Of a DNA stretch of 15,236 nucleotides, positions 8,054-14,653 are shown piece by piece. Location: contig JABEVA010000173.1 of assembly GCA_013044065.1 (NCBI GenBank), forward strand, positions 1 through 15,236, read 5' to 3'. The translations under genes were made by a program, and so were the position numbers. A model generated the notes under the pieces. The model saw only the letters and a program-made list of their open reading frames with translations. It searched no databases and was not told where the DNA came from. Positions within the stretch are counted from its first letter, which is position 1; each line of letters opens with the position of its first letter. The stretch is from Phycisphaerae bacterium (GTDB lineage Bacteria > Planctomycetota > Phycisphaerae > WQYP01).

Positions 8054-8083
8054 CTGGCAAGACGCCAACATACAGGTGATAAT
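8054..8083 (+). promoter_or_regulatory. Candidate promoter for the ATPase/TOPRIM-like pair
   Basis: CTGGCA (8054-8059, 4 of 6) and GATAAT (8078-8083, 5 of 6) are separated by 18 bases. A transcript starting near 8090 would have a leader of about 36 bases containing the GGAGA ribosome-binding site at 8115-8119 before the GTG at 8126. The match is moderate. Confidence 0.4.
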
Positions 8084-8104
8084 CCAGCAATTGCCGAATT
8101 GCGG
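8084..8104. promoter_or_regulatory. Palindrome at the presumed transcription start of the ATPase pair
   Basis: GCAATT (8087-8092), loop GCCG, AATTGC (8097-8102) are perfect arms. CC and GG extend the pairing outward to 8084-8104 with one bulged A at 8086. It lies directly after the -10-like GATAAT and before the ribosome-binding site, a position suited to an operator or a short 5' hairpin. Confidence 0.4.
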
Positions 8105-8125
8105 ACCGGCTGTTGGAGATACCTT

Positions 8126-9283
8126 GTGCGCGTAAAATCCATTAAAGCGGACAACTTCAAGTCGCTTGTCAAATTCGAAGTTGATCTGCCCAAATTCTGT
8201 TGCCTCACGGGCTTGAACGGATCCGGTAAATCGACCGTGCTGCAATTTATTGATTTCGCCGCACAGCAAGTTCGCGGCAATATCGAGAATTGGCTCAGGC
8301 TCCGCGGCTGGAAAGCCAAGGACGTGCTGTCCAAGCTTACTTCTTCAAAAGTGGTTACGTTTGGCTTGACTTTTCAGCAATCCAACGACCACGATCTGAT
8401 TTGGACTGCAACTTTTGATCCACATAGCCTGACGTGTGTCAATGAAACGATACGATCCACTGCCGCGCAGGCCGAGTATCCGATTCTTTTACAGGTCGCA
8501 AAAGGCAACTACCGACTCATAGGTCGCCCCGACGATCAGCCGATCGAATTTCAATACCAAGGCTCAATTCTGTCGGCTCTGTTGGATGATAAACTGCCGG
8601 AACAGTTGCGCGACATGAAGGGATTTCTTGGCAGCACGGAATCGCTCGATATGCTCACGCCCGAGCGACTACGTGACCGTGTGCGCGAGGCAAAGGGTTC
8701 TCTTGGACTCGGGGGGAGGAATCTTTCGGCGTTCCTGGCTGATGCCGGAGTGGATAAAACCGAGGCCTTGTCGCAGAAATTACGCACGGCCTATCCGCAA
8801 TTGACCGATATCACGGTGAAATCACTGCGGTCTGGATGGAAGCAGTTGCAAATCGCCGAGCAATTCGGGGGAAAATCGCTCTTGACCGAAGCCCAGCACA
8901 TCAACGACGGAACCTTACGGTTGCTGGCCATCTTCGCGGAATTGGCATCTAAACATGGCTTTTTGGTTTTCGACGAGATTGAAAACGGTATAAACCCGGA
9001 ATTGATTGAGATGGTGGTTAAGAATCTCTCGACCGCCCCCCAGCAGGTTCTCCTTACCACCCATAGCCCCATGATACTCAATTACCTTGATGACCAGCAG
9101 GCAAAAGAATCGGTTATTTTTCTTTATCGAACCAAGGATGGTTTTACCCAGGCCAAACCGCTCTTTGAGATACCCTCATTGAGCGAAAAACTCAAGGTCA
9201 TGGGGCCGGGAGAGGCGTTTGCCGATACCGATCTGCGGCGACTCTCGGAAGAAATCACCGGGATCAAGCCGGGAGACGGTTGA
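8126..9283 (+). CDS. SMC/ABC-type AAA ATPase (AAA_21-like), partner of a TOPRIM-like protein
   Basis: 385 residues from GTG 8126. Residues 1-20, VRVKSIKADNFKSLVKFEVD, are the typical beta-hairpin start of RecF/SMC-like ATPases. GLNGSGKST (29-37) is Walker A, INDGTLRLL near 261 is the shortened ABC signature seen in AAA_21 proteins, FLVFDEIENG (Asp283, Glu284) is Walker B with the catalytic Glu, and TTHSP with His313 is the H-loop. No zinc hook, long coiled coil or fused nuclease is present, so any effector function must come from a partner. The next gene starts 1 base after this stop and supplies TOPRIM-like acidic motifs. The frame extends upstream to an ATG at 7991, but GGAGA at 8115-8119 with good spacing and the conserved start favour GTG 8126. 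By analogy with OLD, Gabija and PARIS it is probably a sensor ATPase in genome defence; this is inference. Confidence 0.87.
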   Translation: MRVKSIKADNFKSLVKFEVDLPKFCCLTGLNGSGKSTVLQFIDFAAQQVRGNIENWLRLRGWKAKDVLSKLTSSKVVTFGLTFQQSNDHDLIWTATFDPHSLTCVNETIRSTAAQAEYPILLQVAKGNYRLIGRPDDQPIEFQYQGSILSALLDDKLPEQLRDMKGFLGSTESLDMLTPERLRDRVREAKGSLGLGGRNLSAFLADAGVDKTEALSQKLRTAYPQLTDITVKSLRSGWKQLQIAEQFGGKSLLTEAQHINDGTLRLLAIFAELASKHGFLVFDEIENGINPELIEMVVKNLSTAPQQVLLTTHSPMILNYLDDQQAKESVIFLYRTKDGFTQAKPLFEIPSLSEKLKVMGPGEAFADTDLRRLSEEITGIKPGDG

Positions 9284-9284
9284 T

Positions 9285-10025
9285 ATGTACTTCCTGATCA
9301 GCGGCGAAGGACCTACCGACATTGGAACCTGCCGAGATGGCCGCATCGTCTGCTCCGCCGAAAACTTTCAGAAAGGACCAATGGCATCCCTCATCGACCA
9401 GATTGTGCGGCACAACGGAATGGATTCCATTTTTTCGCATACTTCACGGTTTGAATTTATCTCCAACGGCGGCCTAAGTGAGGTGGCGACCAGCTTCAAG
9501 GCCGTGCCGAAGACCATCAGGCTACCGGGCGTCAAAACAAAAAAAGAGACCCGGTACTTCTTTAACAATGCCAGAGCATTGGCCAAAATAGCTAAAGGGA
9601 AAGCCGAATCTTTTGGCCAGGCCGTGGTGGCGATTCTCTTTCGCGATTCCGATGGCACCGCCTCGGCGGGCCGCAGCCGGTGGGCAGATCAACAGCAGTC
9701 GATGCTCGACGGCTTTGCCGAGGAGAACTTTTCCGGTGGTGTTCCCATGGTCCCAAAACCCAAGTCCGAAGCATGGTTAATATGCGCCCTTAAACCCGCA
9801 CCCTACCAAAATTGCGCGGCGTTGGAGGACCGATCCGGTAATGATAATTCGCCCAACTCGCTGAAAAATGAACTGGCCCGGCTGCTCCCTCCGGGCGGCT
9901 CGCACGATGGGCTTTGCGCGAAAATTGATCAAGGCGAAATTCAAACCAACAGAATCGACATGCCCAGCTTTAATGCCTTTCGTACTCGCCTTGGGGAGGT
10001 GCTCGGATCGGTACCGCCGGGATGA
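9285..10025 (+). CDS. Protein with TOPRIM-like acidic motifs, partner of the ATPase
   Basis: 246 residues from ATG 9285, 1 base after the ATPase stop, with GGGAG at 9271-9275 as ribosome-binding site. The N-terminus MYFLISGEGPTDIG places Glu8 at the end of the first strand, as in TOPRIM 'vEG..D' motifs. VVAILFRDSDGT puts Asp121 and Asp123 in a DxD motif, and PKPKSEAWLICAL further on resembles the 'PE.EaWLlaD' element I associate with DUF4276/DUF4435-like proteins. In TOPRIM enzymes these acidic residues bind Mg2+ for nucleic-acid cleavage. There are no membrane segments or signal peptide. The fold is inferred from motifs only, and the wide spacing between Glu8 and the DxD implies an insertion. 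The frame extends upstream to an ATG at 9219 inside the ATPase gene, but that part looks like read-through of another frame. The pair probably acts as sensor and nuclease. Confidence 0.75.
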   Translation: MYFLISGEGPTDIGTCRDGRIVCSAENFQKGPMASLIDQIVRHNGMDSIFSHTSRFEFISNGGLSEVATSFKAVPKTIRLPGVKTKKETRYFFNNARALAKIAKGKAESFGQAVVAILFRDSDGTASAGRSRWADQQQSMLDGFAEENFSGGVPMVPKPKSEAWLICALKPAPYQNCAALEDRSGNDNSPNSLKNELARLLPPGGSHDGLCAKIDQGEIQTNRIDMPSFNAFRTRLGEVLGSVPPG

Positions 10026-10087
10026 TCGCGCCTGCATTCTCCCTGTTACGGAGATCCGGCCACCCCTCGCCCCACCAAGTAGCTTAC

Positions 10088-10116
10088 TTGAGCATGCCCG
10101 CCGCCCCGCTTATAGT
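10088..10116 (+). promoter_or_regulatory. Promoter for gmd-fcl
   Basis: TTGAGC (10088-10093, 4 of 6) and TATAGT (10111-10116, 5 of 6) are spaced by 17 bases. The predicted transcript start near 10123 lies about 50 bases before the ATG of gmd. It falls in the 148-base gap after the TOPRIM-like gene, so the sugar genes are likely transcribed on their own. Confidence 0.55.
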
Positions 10117-10173
10117 ACCACCGGATTTGGTGCCCACGGTGCAACCTTCTACGGCATTGTTTGAGTGAACTTT

Positions 10174-11217
10174 ATGAATCAATCTTCCAACCCACGCCGG
10201 GCGTTAATAACCGGCATCACCGGCCAGGACGGGTCCTATCTGGCTGAGTTTCTGCTGGCCAAAGGCTATCATGTGCATGGCATTATTCGCCGTTCCAGCA
10301 CATTTAACACTGGCCGTCTCGACCATATTTATCAGGATCCGCACGTGGCGGGCAGCCGCCTGCACCTGCACTACGGCGATTTAACCGATGCCGCCGGCCT
10401 GCGCGATGTGCTCTCCAAAGCCCGCCCCACCGAAGTTTATAATTTGGGAGCGCAATCGCATGTGCGGGTCAGCTACGATCAACCCGTTTACACCGTTCAC
10501 ACCGATGCCCTTGGCACGCTGATGCTTTTGGAAGCCATTCGCGATTTGGGCCTGCCGGTGCGGTACTATCAGGCTTCTTCCAGTGAAATGTACGGCAAAG
10601 TGGTGGAAACGCCGCAAAAAGAAACCACGCCGTTTCATCCGCGCAGCCCCTATGCCTGCGCCAAGGTCTATTCCTATTGGCAGGTGATCAACTACCGCGA
10701 GGCCTACGGCATGTACGCCTGCAATGGCATTCTGTTTAACCATGAATCACCCCGCCGGGGTGAAACGTTTGTCACCCGCAAAGTAACCCGCGCCGCCACA
10801 CGTATCAAGGCCGGCCTGCAGGATACCCTGTATATGGGTAATTTAGACGCCAAACGTGACTGGGGCTTTGCCGGCGATTACGTACAGGCCATGTGGATGA
10901 TGCTCCAGCAGGAGCGGGCCGATGATTTTGTCATCGCCACCGGCGAAACCCATACCGTCCGCGAATGGATTGCCTTGTGCTTCGAACTGCTGGGGTTGAA
11001 CTGGGAAAAGCATGTCAAAATCGACCCCCAGTATTTCCGCCCCGCGGAAGTGGATTTGCTGCTGGGTGATGCCAGCAAGGCTCGCAAAATTCTGGGCTGG
11101 AAACCCACCGTCGGTTTTACCGATCTGGCTAAAATGATGATCGCCGCCGATATGCGCCTGGCCGAAAACGAAAAATTAATCCAACACCACTCCCGCCAAC
11201 CCCAATCCGGAGCTTAA
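10174..11217 (+). CDS. gmd: GDP-mannose 4,6-dehydratase
   Basis: Converts GDP-D-mannose to GDP-4-keto-6-deoxy-D-mannose, the first step to GDP-L-fucose and related deoxy sugars; a cytoplasmic extended short-chain dehydrogenase. ALITGITGQDGSYLAEFLL (10-28) is the NADP-binding GxxGxxG element (Gly14, 17, 20) typical of Gmd. RRSSTFNTGRLDHIY, the QASSSEMYG motif (Ser136 and Glu138, where E. coli has Thr and Glu) and YACAKVYSYW (Tyr160, Lys164) complete the active site, and NHESPRRGETFVTRKVT is a Gmd signature. At 347 aa it is slightly shorter than the E. coli enzyme. The start is ATG 10174; an in-frame GTG at 10165 is possible. The stop is 4 bases before fcl, whose ribosome-binding site GGAG (11209-11212) lies inside gmd, so the two are an operon. 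Confidence 0.95.
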   Translation: MNQSSNPRRALITGITGQDGSYLAEFLLAKGYHVHGIIRRSSTFNTGRLDHIYQDPHVAGSRLHLHYGDLTDAAGLRDVLSKARPTEVYNLGAQSHVRVSYDQPVYTVHTDALGTLMLLEAIRDLGLPVRYYQASSSEMYGKVVETPQKETTPFHPRSPYACAKVYSYWQVINYREAYGMYACNGILFNHESPRRGETFVTRKVTRAATRIKAGLQDTLYMGNLDAKRDWGFAGDYVQAMWMMLQQERADDFVIATGETHTVREWIALCFELLGLNWEKHVKIDPQYFRPAEVDLLLGDASKARKILGWKPTVGFTDLAKMMIAADMRLAENEKLIQHHSRQPQSGA

Positions 11218-11221
11218 ACAC

Positions 11222-12163
11222 ATGCGCTATCTTATTACCGGTGGAGCCGGATTTCTGGGGCGCGTGGTTTGCCAAAAACTGCGCCAGCGTCCTGAACTCA
11301 AAGCTGATATCACCGTCCTACGCAGCGGCGACTGCGATCTCACCCGCCAGGATCAGACTGAAAAAATGATGGCCGAAGTTCGCCCCGAGGTGGTCATTCA
11401 TCTAGCGGCCCGCGTGGGCGGGATTGGTGCCAATCGTGAAAATCCCGGCCTGTACTTTTACAGCAACGCCATCATGGGCATTAACCTCATCGAAGCCGCA
11501 CGCCTGGGCAAGGTGCGCAAGTTTGTGCAGGTGGGCACCATCTGTGCTTATCCCAAATTCACTCCGGTACCGTTTAAGGAAGATGATCTGTGGAATGGCT
11601 TTCCGGAGGAGACCAACGCCCCCTATGGCATCGCCAAAAAATCGCTGCTCACCATGTGCCAGGGCTATCGCCAACAATACGGACTCAACGCCATTTACCT
11701 CCTGCCTGTGAATCTCTATGGCCCCGGCGATAATTTTGATCCGCACAGCTCGCACGTTATTCCCGCCCTGATACGTAAATTTGTGGAGGCCGGTCAGGCC
11801 GGAGCAAACCACATCACCGCCTGGGGCACCGGAGCGGCGTCGCGGGAATTTCTCTATGTGGATGATGCCGCCGAAGGCATTGTGCTGGCTACCACCCGCT
11901 ACGATCAGCCCGAACCGGTGAATCTGGGGGCCGGACGGGAAATCACCATCCGCGAGCTTACTGAACTGATCTCCAGGTTATGCGGGTTTGCCGGAAAAAT
12001 CGTCTGGGATCCCACCAAGCCCGATGGCCAGCCCCGGCGCTGCCTCGATACCATGCGGGCCAGGGATCGCTTCGGCTTTATCGCCCGCACCACTCTGGAA
12101 GACGGCCTGAAAACCACCATCGAATGGTATCGCCACCACATTGGCGCTTCCCCGGCTCGCTGA
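11222..12163 (+). CDS. fcl: GDP-L-fucose synthase (epimerase/reductase)
   Basis: Converts the Gmd product to GDP-L-fucose by 3,5-epimerisation and NADPH-dependent reduction, providing fucose for surface polysaccharides. The 313-residue length matches the family. TGGAGFLG gives the GxxGxxG nucleotide loop (Gly7, 10, 13), HLAARVGGIGANR is a strong family signature, VGTICAYPK holds Thr106 and Cys108, YGIAKK holds Tyr135 and Lys139, and SSHVIPALIRKF holds His178. These align one residue off the E. coli catalytic set Ser107, Cys109, Tyr136, Lys140, His179, with Thr replacing Ser; the hydroxyl is kept, so activity is expected. It is the second gene of the gmd operon. No glycosyltransferase follows, so the user of the GDP-fucose is encoded elsewhere. 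Confidence 0.95.
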   Translation: MRYLITGGAGFLGRVVCQKLRQRPELKADITVLRSGDCDLTRQDQTEKMMAEVRPEVVIHLAARVGGIGANRENPGLYFYSNAIMGINLIEAARLGKVRKFVQVGTICAYPKFTPVPFKEDDLWNGFPEETNAPYGIAKKSLLTMCQGYRQQYGLNAIYLLPVNLYGPGDNFDPHSSHVIPALIRKFVEAGQAGANHITAWGTGAASREFLYVDDAAEGIVLATTRYDQPEPVNLGAGREITIRELTELISRLCGFAGKIVWDPTKPDGQPRRCLDTMRARDRFGFIARTTLEDGLKTTIEWYRHHIGASPAR

Positions 12164-12307
12164 TGGCCTTACGCAACTCAAGTGGTTGGCGCCTCGCCTA
12201 GGGTTACAAGACTCATTGGCAAGCCCGCCCGAGGCGGCATCAGCGCCGCTCAAGGCGCAGCGCGGCTGGAGCAAGTTTGAGCAACACATTGACGGGTGGA
12301 AGTTCTA

Positions 12308-13249
12308 TCACACCGGACTCGTGCCGAGAGCCAGCGGCCAATGGCGTTGCGGTACCCCCAGCCGCTCTCCCAGCCAGATGGTAATGCCGAATCCGACAAA
12401 CCAGCCGATGGTGGAACCGGCGATGATATCGCTGTAGAAATGGGCCTGCATGACCATGCGTGAAAACGCCGTTCCCCAAGCCACAATCAAAAACAAAATC
12501 CTTCCACGCGGCGAAAGGTAGATCATCACCGCCGCCATGGCAAAGACCGCAGTGGCGTGCCCACTGGGAAAGCTTAAGTCGACCTGATTGACGAAATTAC
12601 GCATGGGTTCAAAGAGGCTCAGGCCGTTGTTGGTGTGGCCTGTGGGCAGGCTCTGCCAGGCGGTGGCCAAACGGCTTGCGGCGGCCGCACCCAAATGGCC
12701 GGCAGAGTGTACCAAGGCCCAACCCCGCCGGCTCCAGTGGAATAAAAAACCGTCTTCATGGACAAATATACCCGTATTGAGATATCCAATGGGGCGCAGC
12801 CGTCCCACCAGCGGTTTGATAACCGCGGAGACGCCCCCGGCACCAAGCACCGCAGCCACGAGCATCACTGCGGCCTTCCAGCCGGCCGGATCGTACCAGA
12901 GAAGCACAGCCGCGACAAAAATTACTTCCTCCGGCTCGCCAACATCGCGCAAAATTCGCCAGAGATTTTCACTGTTATGATACACATGAGAATGCAGCGG
13001 TGGTGTAACGGTTCTCCACCATGGCGCATGCCGGTGAAGCTTGGGGTTTTCCTTCACCTTGTCCCAATTGTACGGGGCCTGATTGCCCATGAACCAGCGT
13101 GTGGCCCGCCAGGTTATGGTATCCAACCGGGCATTGAAACTCAGCAGGGCCACTTCCGCCACCAGAACCAGGGCCAGGATGATAAGATTTTTTTTCAGGA
13201 CTGGATGCTGCCGCGACCACGATTGCTTCTGTGCACTTTGCGGATTCAT
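12308..13249 (-). CDS. Membrane PAP2-family phosphatase
   Basis: 313 residues, with an N-terminal membrane helix (about 21-38) and further hydrophobic helices at about 108-145, 233-262 and 277-293. The three-part PAP2 phosphatase signature is complete: KPLVGRLRP (Lys145, Arg152, Pro153), PSGH (228-231), and Ser263-Arg264 with His270 and Asp274 in SRMVMQAHFYSD. These residues form and resolve a phospho-histidine intermediate on lipid phosphates such as phosphatidic acid or undecaprenyl pyrophosphate. A segment of about 75 residues separates motifs 1 and 2, including a polar stretch that probably forms an external loop. The start ATG 13249 follows GAAAGGG at a spacing of 9. It lies downstream of rpsB on the same strand (152-base gap) and is convergent with fcl across 144 bases in which only short GC-rich hairpins without a T-run are seen. 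The substrate is not determined. Confidence 0.9.
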   Translation of the reverse strand: MNPQSAQKQSWSRQHPVLKKNLIILALVLVAEVALLSFNARLDTITWRATRWFMGNQAPYNWDKVKENPKLHRHAPWWRTVTPPLHSHVYHNSENLWRILRDVGEPEEVIFVAAVLLWYDPAGWKAAVMLVAAVLGAGGVSAVIKPLVGRLRPIGYLNTGIFVHEDGFLFHWSRRGWALVHSAGHLGAAAASRLATAWQSLPTGHTNNGLSLFEPMRNFVNQVDLSFPSGHATAVFAMAAVMIYLSPRGRILFLIVAWGTAFSRMVMQAHFYSDIIAGSTIGWFVGFGITIWLGERLGVPQRHWPLALGTSPV

Positions 13250-13401
13250 TCAGGCATACCCTTTCAAAACCGTCCTTGATTTTGGCCAACTTAAGCCCGC
13301 GCCGCGTCAGCCATGCGGCTAAAACAAATATCCCCAGCCACATTTAAGGCTGATAACACGATGACGGTTGCGTCTCATGCCCGCCGAAAGTTGGACCAGC
13401 C

Positions 13402-14307
13402 TTAAGCAACTGGAGTGGCGGAGGTCAGCGGAGTTTGGTCAGTCGGAACGCTCCGCACCGATGCCACCGGTTTGGCCGGTTCTGGTTGGGGGATCGGCTT
13501 TTCATCATTGGGGGTATTTAATTCTTCGGCAGATTGAGACGACGTGGGTCGTCGCCGCCGGTCCGGCCGTTCCGGTCGATTTTGGTGTTGGAGTTTATCC
13601 TGTTCCTCTTTGGCCACACGGCCAGCCTTGCCTTCAATGACTGCCGCCGAAAGTTCTTTCATGACCAGATCAATGGCTCGCATGGCGTCATCATTACCCG
13701 GAATAGCAATATCCACCATATCGGGATCACTGTCGGTGTCGATAAGACCGATGACCGGTATACCCAGCTTCCGGGCCTCCAAAATAGCGTTGGCTTCGCG
13801 CTTTACGTCCACGACGCACAAAGCTCCCGGCAAACGTTCCATGTTGCGAATACCGGCGAGGTTACGGAGAATTTTTCGGTATTCCCGTTTCAAGCCCGAT
13901 TCCATTTTTTTGGAATACTTTTTACTAACGTCCGGCGATTCCAATATCCGTTCCAGTTCCTGCAGCCGTTGCAGCCGCGAGCGAATGGTGCGAAAGTTGG
14001 TCAGCGTGCCGCCAAGCCAGCGTTCCGTGACTACCGGCATCCCGGTTTGTTTGGCTACATCGTCAATAACCGCGCGGGCCTGGCGTTTAGTTCCTACAAA
14101 CAACACGTCCCGGCCGCCACCGACCAGCCGCCCTAGAAACCGCTGCGCAGCGATAATCCCCTTGAGCGTTTCACGAACGTCAATAATATGAATTAAATTG
14201 CGTTTGCCGTAAATGTACGGCTTCATTTTCGGACACCATCGACTGGTCCGATGGCCAAAGTGAATGCCCGAATCAACAAGTTCCCGAACCAATTGCTGGT
14301 TGGCCAT
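13402..14307 (-). CDS. rpsB: 30S ribosomal protein S2
   Basis: Component of the small ribosomal subunit, assembled late near the head-body junction and needed for S1 binding in many bacteria. Residues 1-225 or so match S2 throughout: MANQQLVRELVDSGIHFGHR at the N-terminus, then WCPKMKPYIYGKRNLIHIID, VLFVGTKRQA, ERWLGGTLTNFRTI, LPGALCVVDVKREANAILEA and GLIDTDSDPDMVDIAIPGND. At 301 residues it exceeds the usual 230-260 because of a C-terminal tail rich in Gln, Arg, Glu, Pro, Ser and Thr that looks disordered. The gene normally heads an operon with tsf (elongation factor Ts), but here a PAP2 phosphatase follows and no tsf is present on either side within the window. It is transcribed divergently from pepA. 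Confidence 0.97.
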   Translation of the reverse strand: MANQQLVRELVDSGIHFGHRTSRWCPKMKPYIYGKRNLIHIIDVRETLKGIIAAQRFLGRLVGGGRDVLFVGTKRQARAVIDDVAKQTGMPVVTERWLGGTLTNFRTIRSRLQRLQELERILESPDVSKKYSKKMESGLKREYRKILRNLAGIRNMERLPGALCVVDVKREANAILEARKLGIPVIGLIDTDSDPDMVDIAIPGNDDAMRAIDLVMKELSAAVIEGKAGRVAKEEQDKLQHQNRPERPDRRRRPTSSQSAEELNTPNDEKPIPQPEPAKPVASVRSVPTDQTPLTSATPVA

Positions 14308-14378
14308 GAGAAAACCCCCGAGTTGTATCAGCGATATCGGAAGCCGGCTGGAGCACGCTTCTTACCACCGCTTATGTC

Positions 14379-14401
14379 TGTCGGCGAAAAAAACGCCGAC
14401 A
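14379..14401 (-). promoter_or_regulatory. Perfect hairpin in the rpsB leader
   Basis: TGTCGGCG (14379-14386) and CGCCGACA (14394-14401) pair over 8 of 8 bases around a 7-base loop that is all A on the plus strand and all U in the rpsB transcript. It sits about 72 bases before the rpsB start, within the predicted 157-base leader. S2 is known to control its own operon in some bacteria, so a regulatory element is plausible. No T-run follows it on either strand, so it does not look like a standard terminator. Confidence 0.45.
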
Positions 14402-14470
14402 ATTAAAACAAACCATGTCGCGATCCGGGAAACGCCCCGAAACTCTGCCGACATCCAGCCAAGACCGATG

Positions 14471-14499
14471 ATGTTACCCGCCAAGACTACTCAGGTCAA
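14471..14499 (-). promoter_or_regulatory. Promoter for rpsB
   Basis: On the minus strand, -35 TTGACC (14499-14494, 5 of 6), a 17-base spacer, and -10 TAACAT (14476-14471, 4 of 6). The predicted transcript start near 14464 leaves a leader of about 157 bases before the rpsB ATG. Confidence 0.55.
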
Positions 14500-14653
14500 C
14501 CAAGCAAAAACGAAAAAGTGAAACCATCTCTTCCCGTCCCGCTTGGCCGCGACAATGCCACCGCTTCCCCATTGGGAGCACACGCCGACAGGCTCGTAGC
14601 CCTAACCAAGCTCGGTTACACTCTGGCGCTGTTTTAGATGAGAAAGGAAAAGC

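Larger units (their letters stand above)
7715..8125. other. Intergenic region between divergent genes
   Basis: This 411-base gap separates the minus-strand fusion gene from the plus-strand ATPase gene. It holds a strong promoter candidate facing left (7787-7816), a weaker one facing right (8054-8083), and two inverted repeats (7795-7821 and 8084-8104). Short open frames cross it on both strands, but none has recognisable domains, a supporting ribosome-binding site, or a codon pattern like the neighbours. A weak 4-bp hairpin followed by five T lies around 7945-7965 and is not convincing as a terminator. Confidence 0.6.
14308..14653. other. Intergenic region between rpsB and pepA
   Basis: This 346-base gap contains the rpsB promoter (14471-14499, minus), a perfect hairpin in the rpsB leader (14379-14401), an 8-base palindrome CGATATCG (14332-14339) nearer the rpsB start, and the pepA ribosome-binding site (AGGA 14645-14648). 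A short frame through it has no recognisable domain. No clear -35/-10 pair for pepA was found. Confidence 0.6.

Noticed and set aside
12164..12307. Possible bidirectional terminator between fcl and the PAP2 gene
   Set aside because: Only 5-bp GC-rich stems such as GCGCC-GCTCAA-GGCGC are present, with no T-run on either side.
12975..13343. A 122-codon minus-strand frame overlapping the start of the PAP2 gene
   Set aside because: The N-terminal part looks like a short hydrophobic segment, but most of the frame overlaps the PAP2 coding sequence and there is no family match.
13534..14191. Two plus-strand frames of about 200 codons opposite rpsB
   Set aside because: They lie entirely antisense to a well-conserved ribosomal protein gene and have no recognisable domain.
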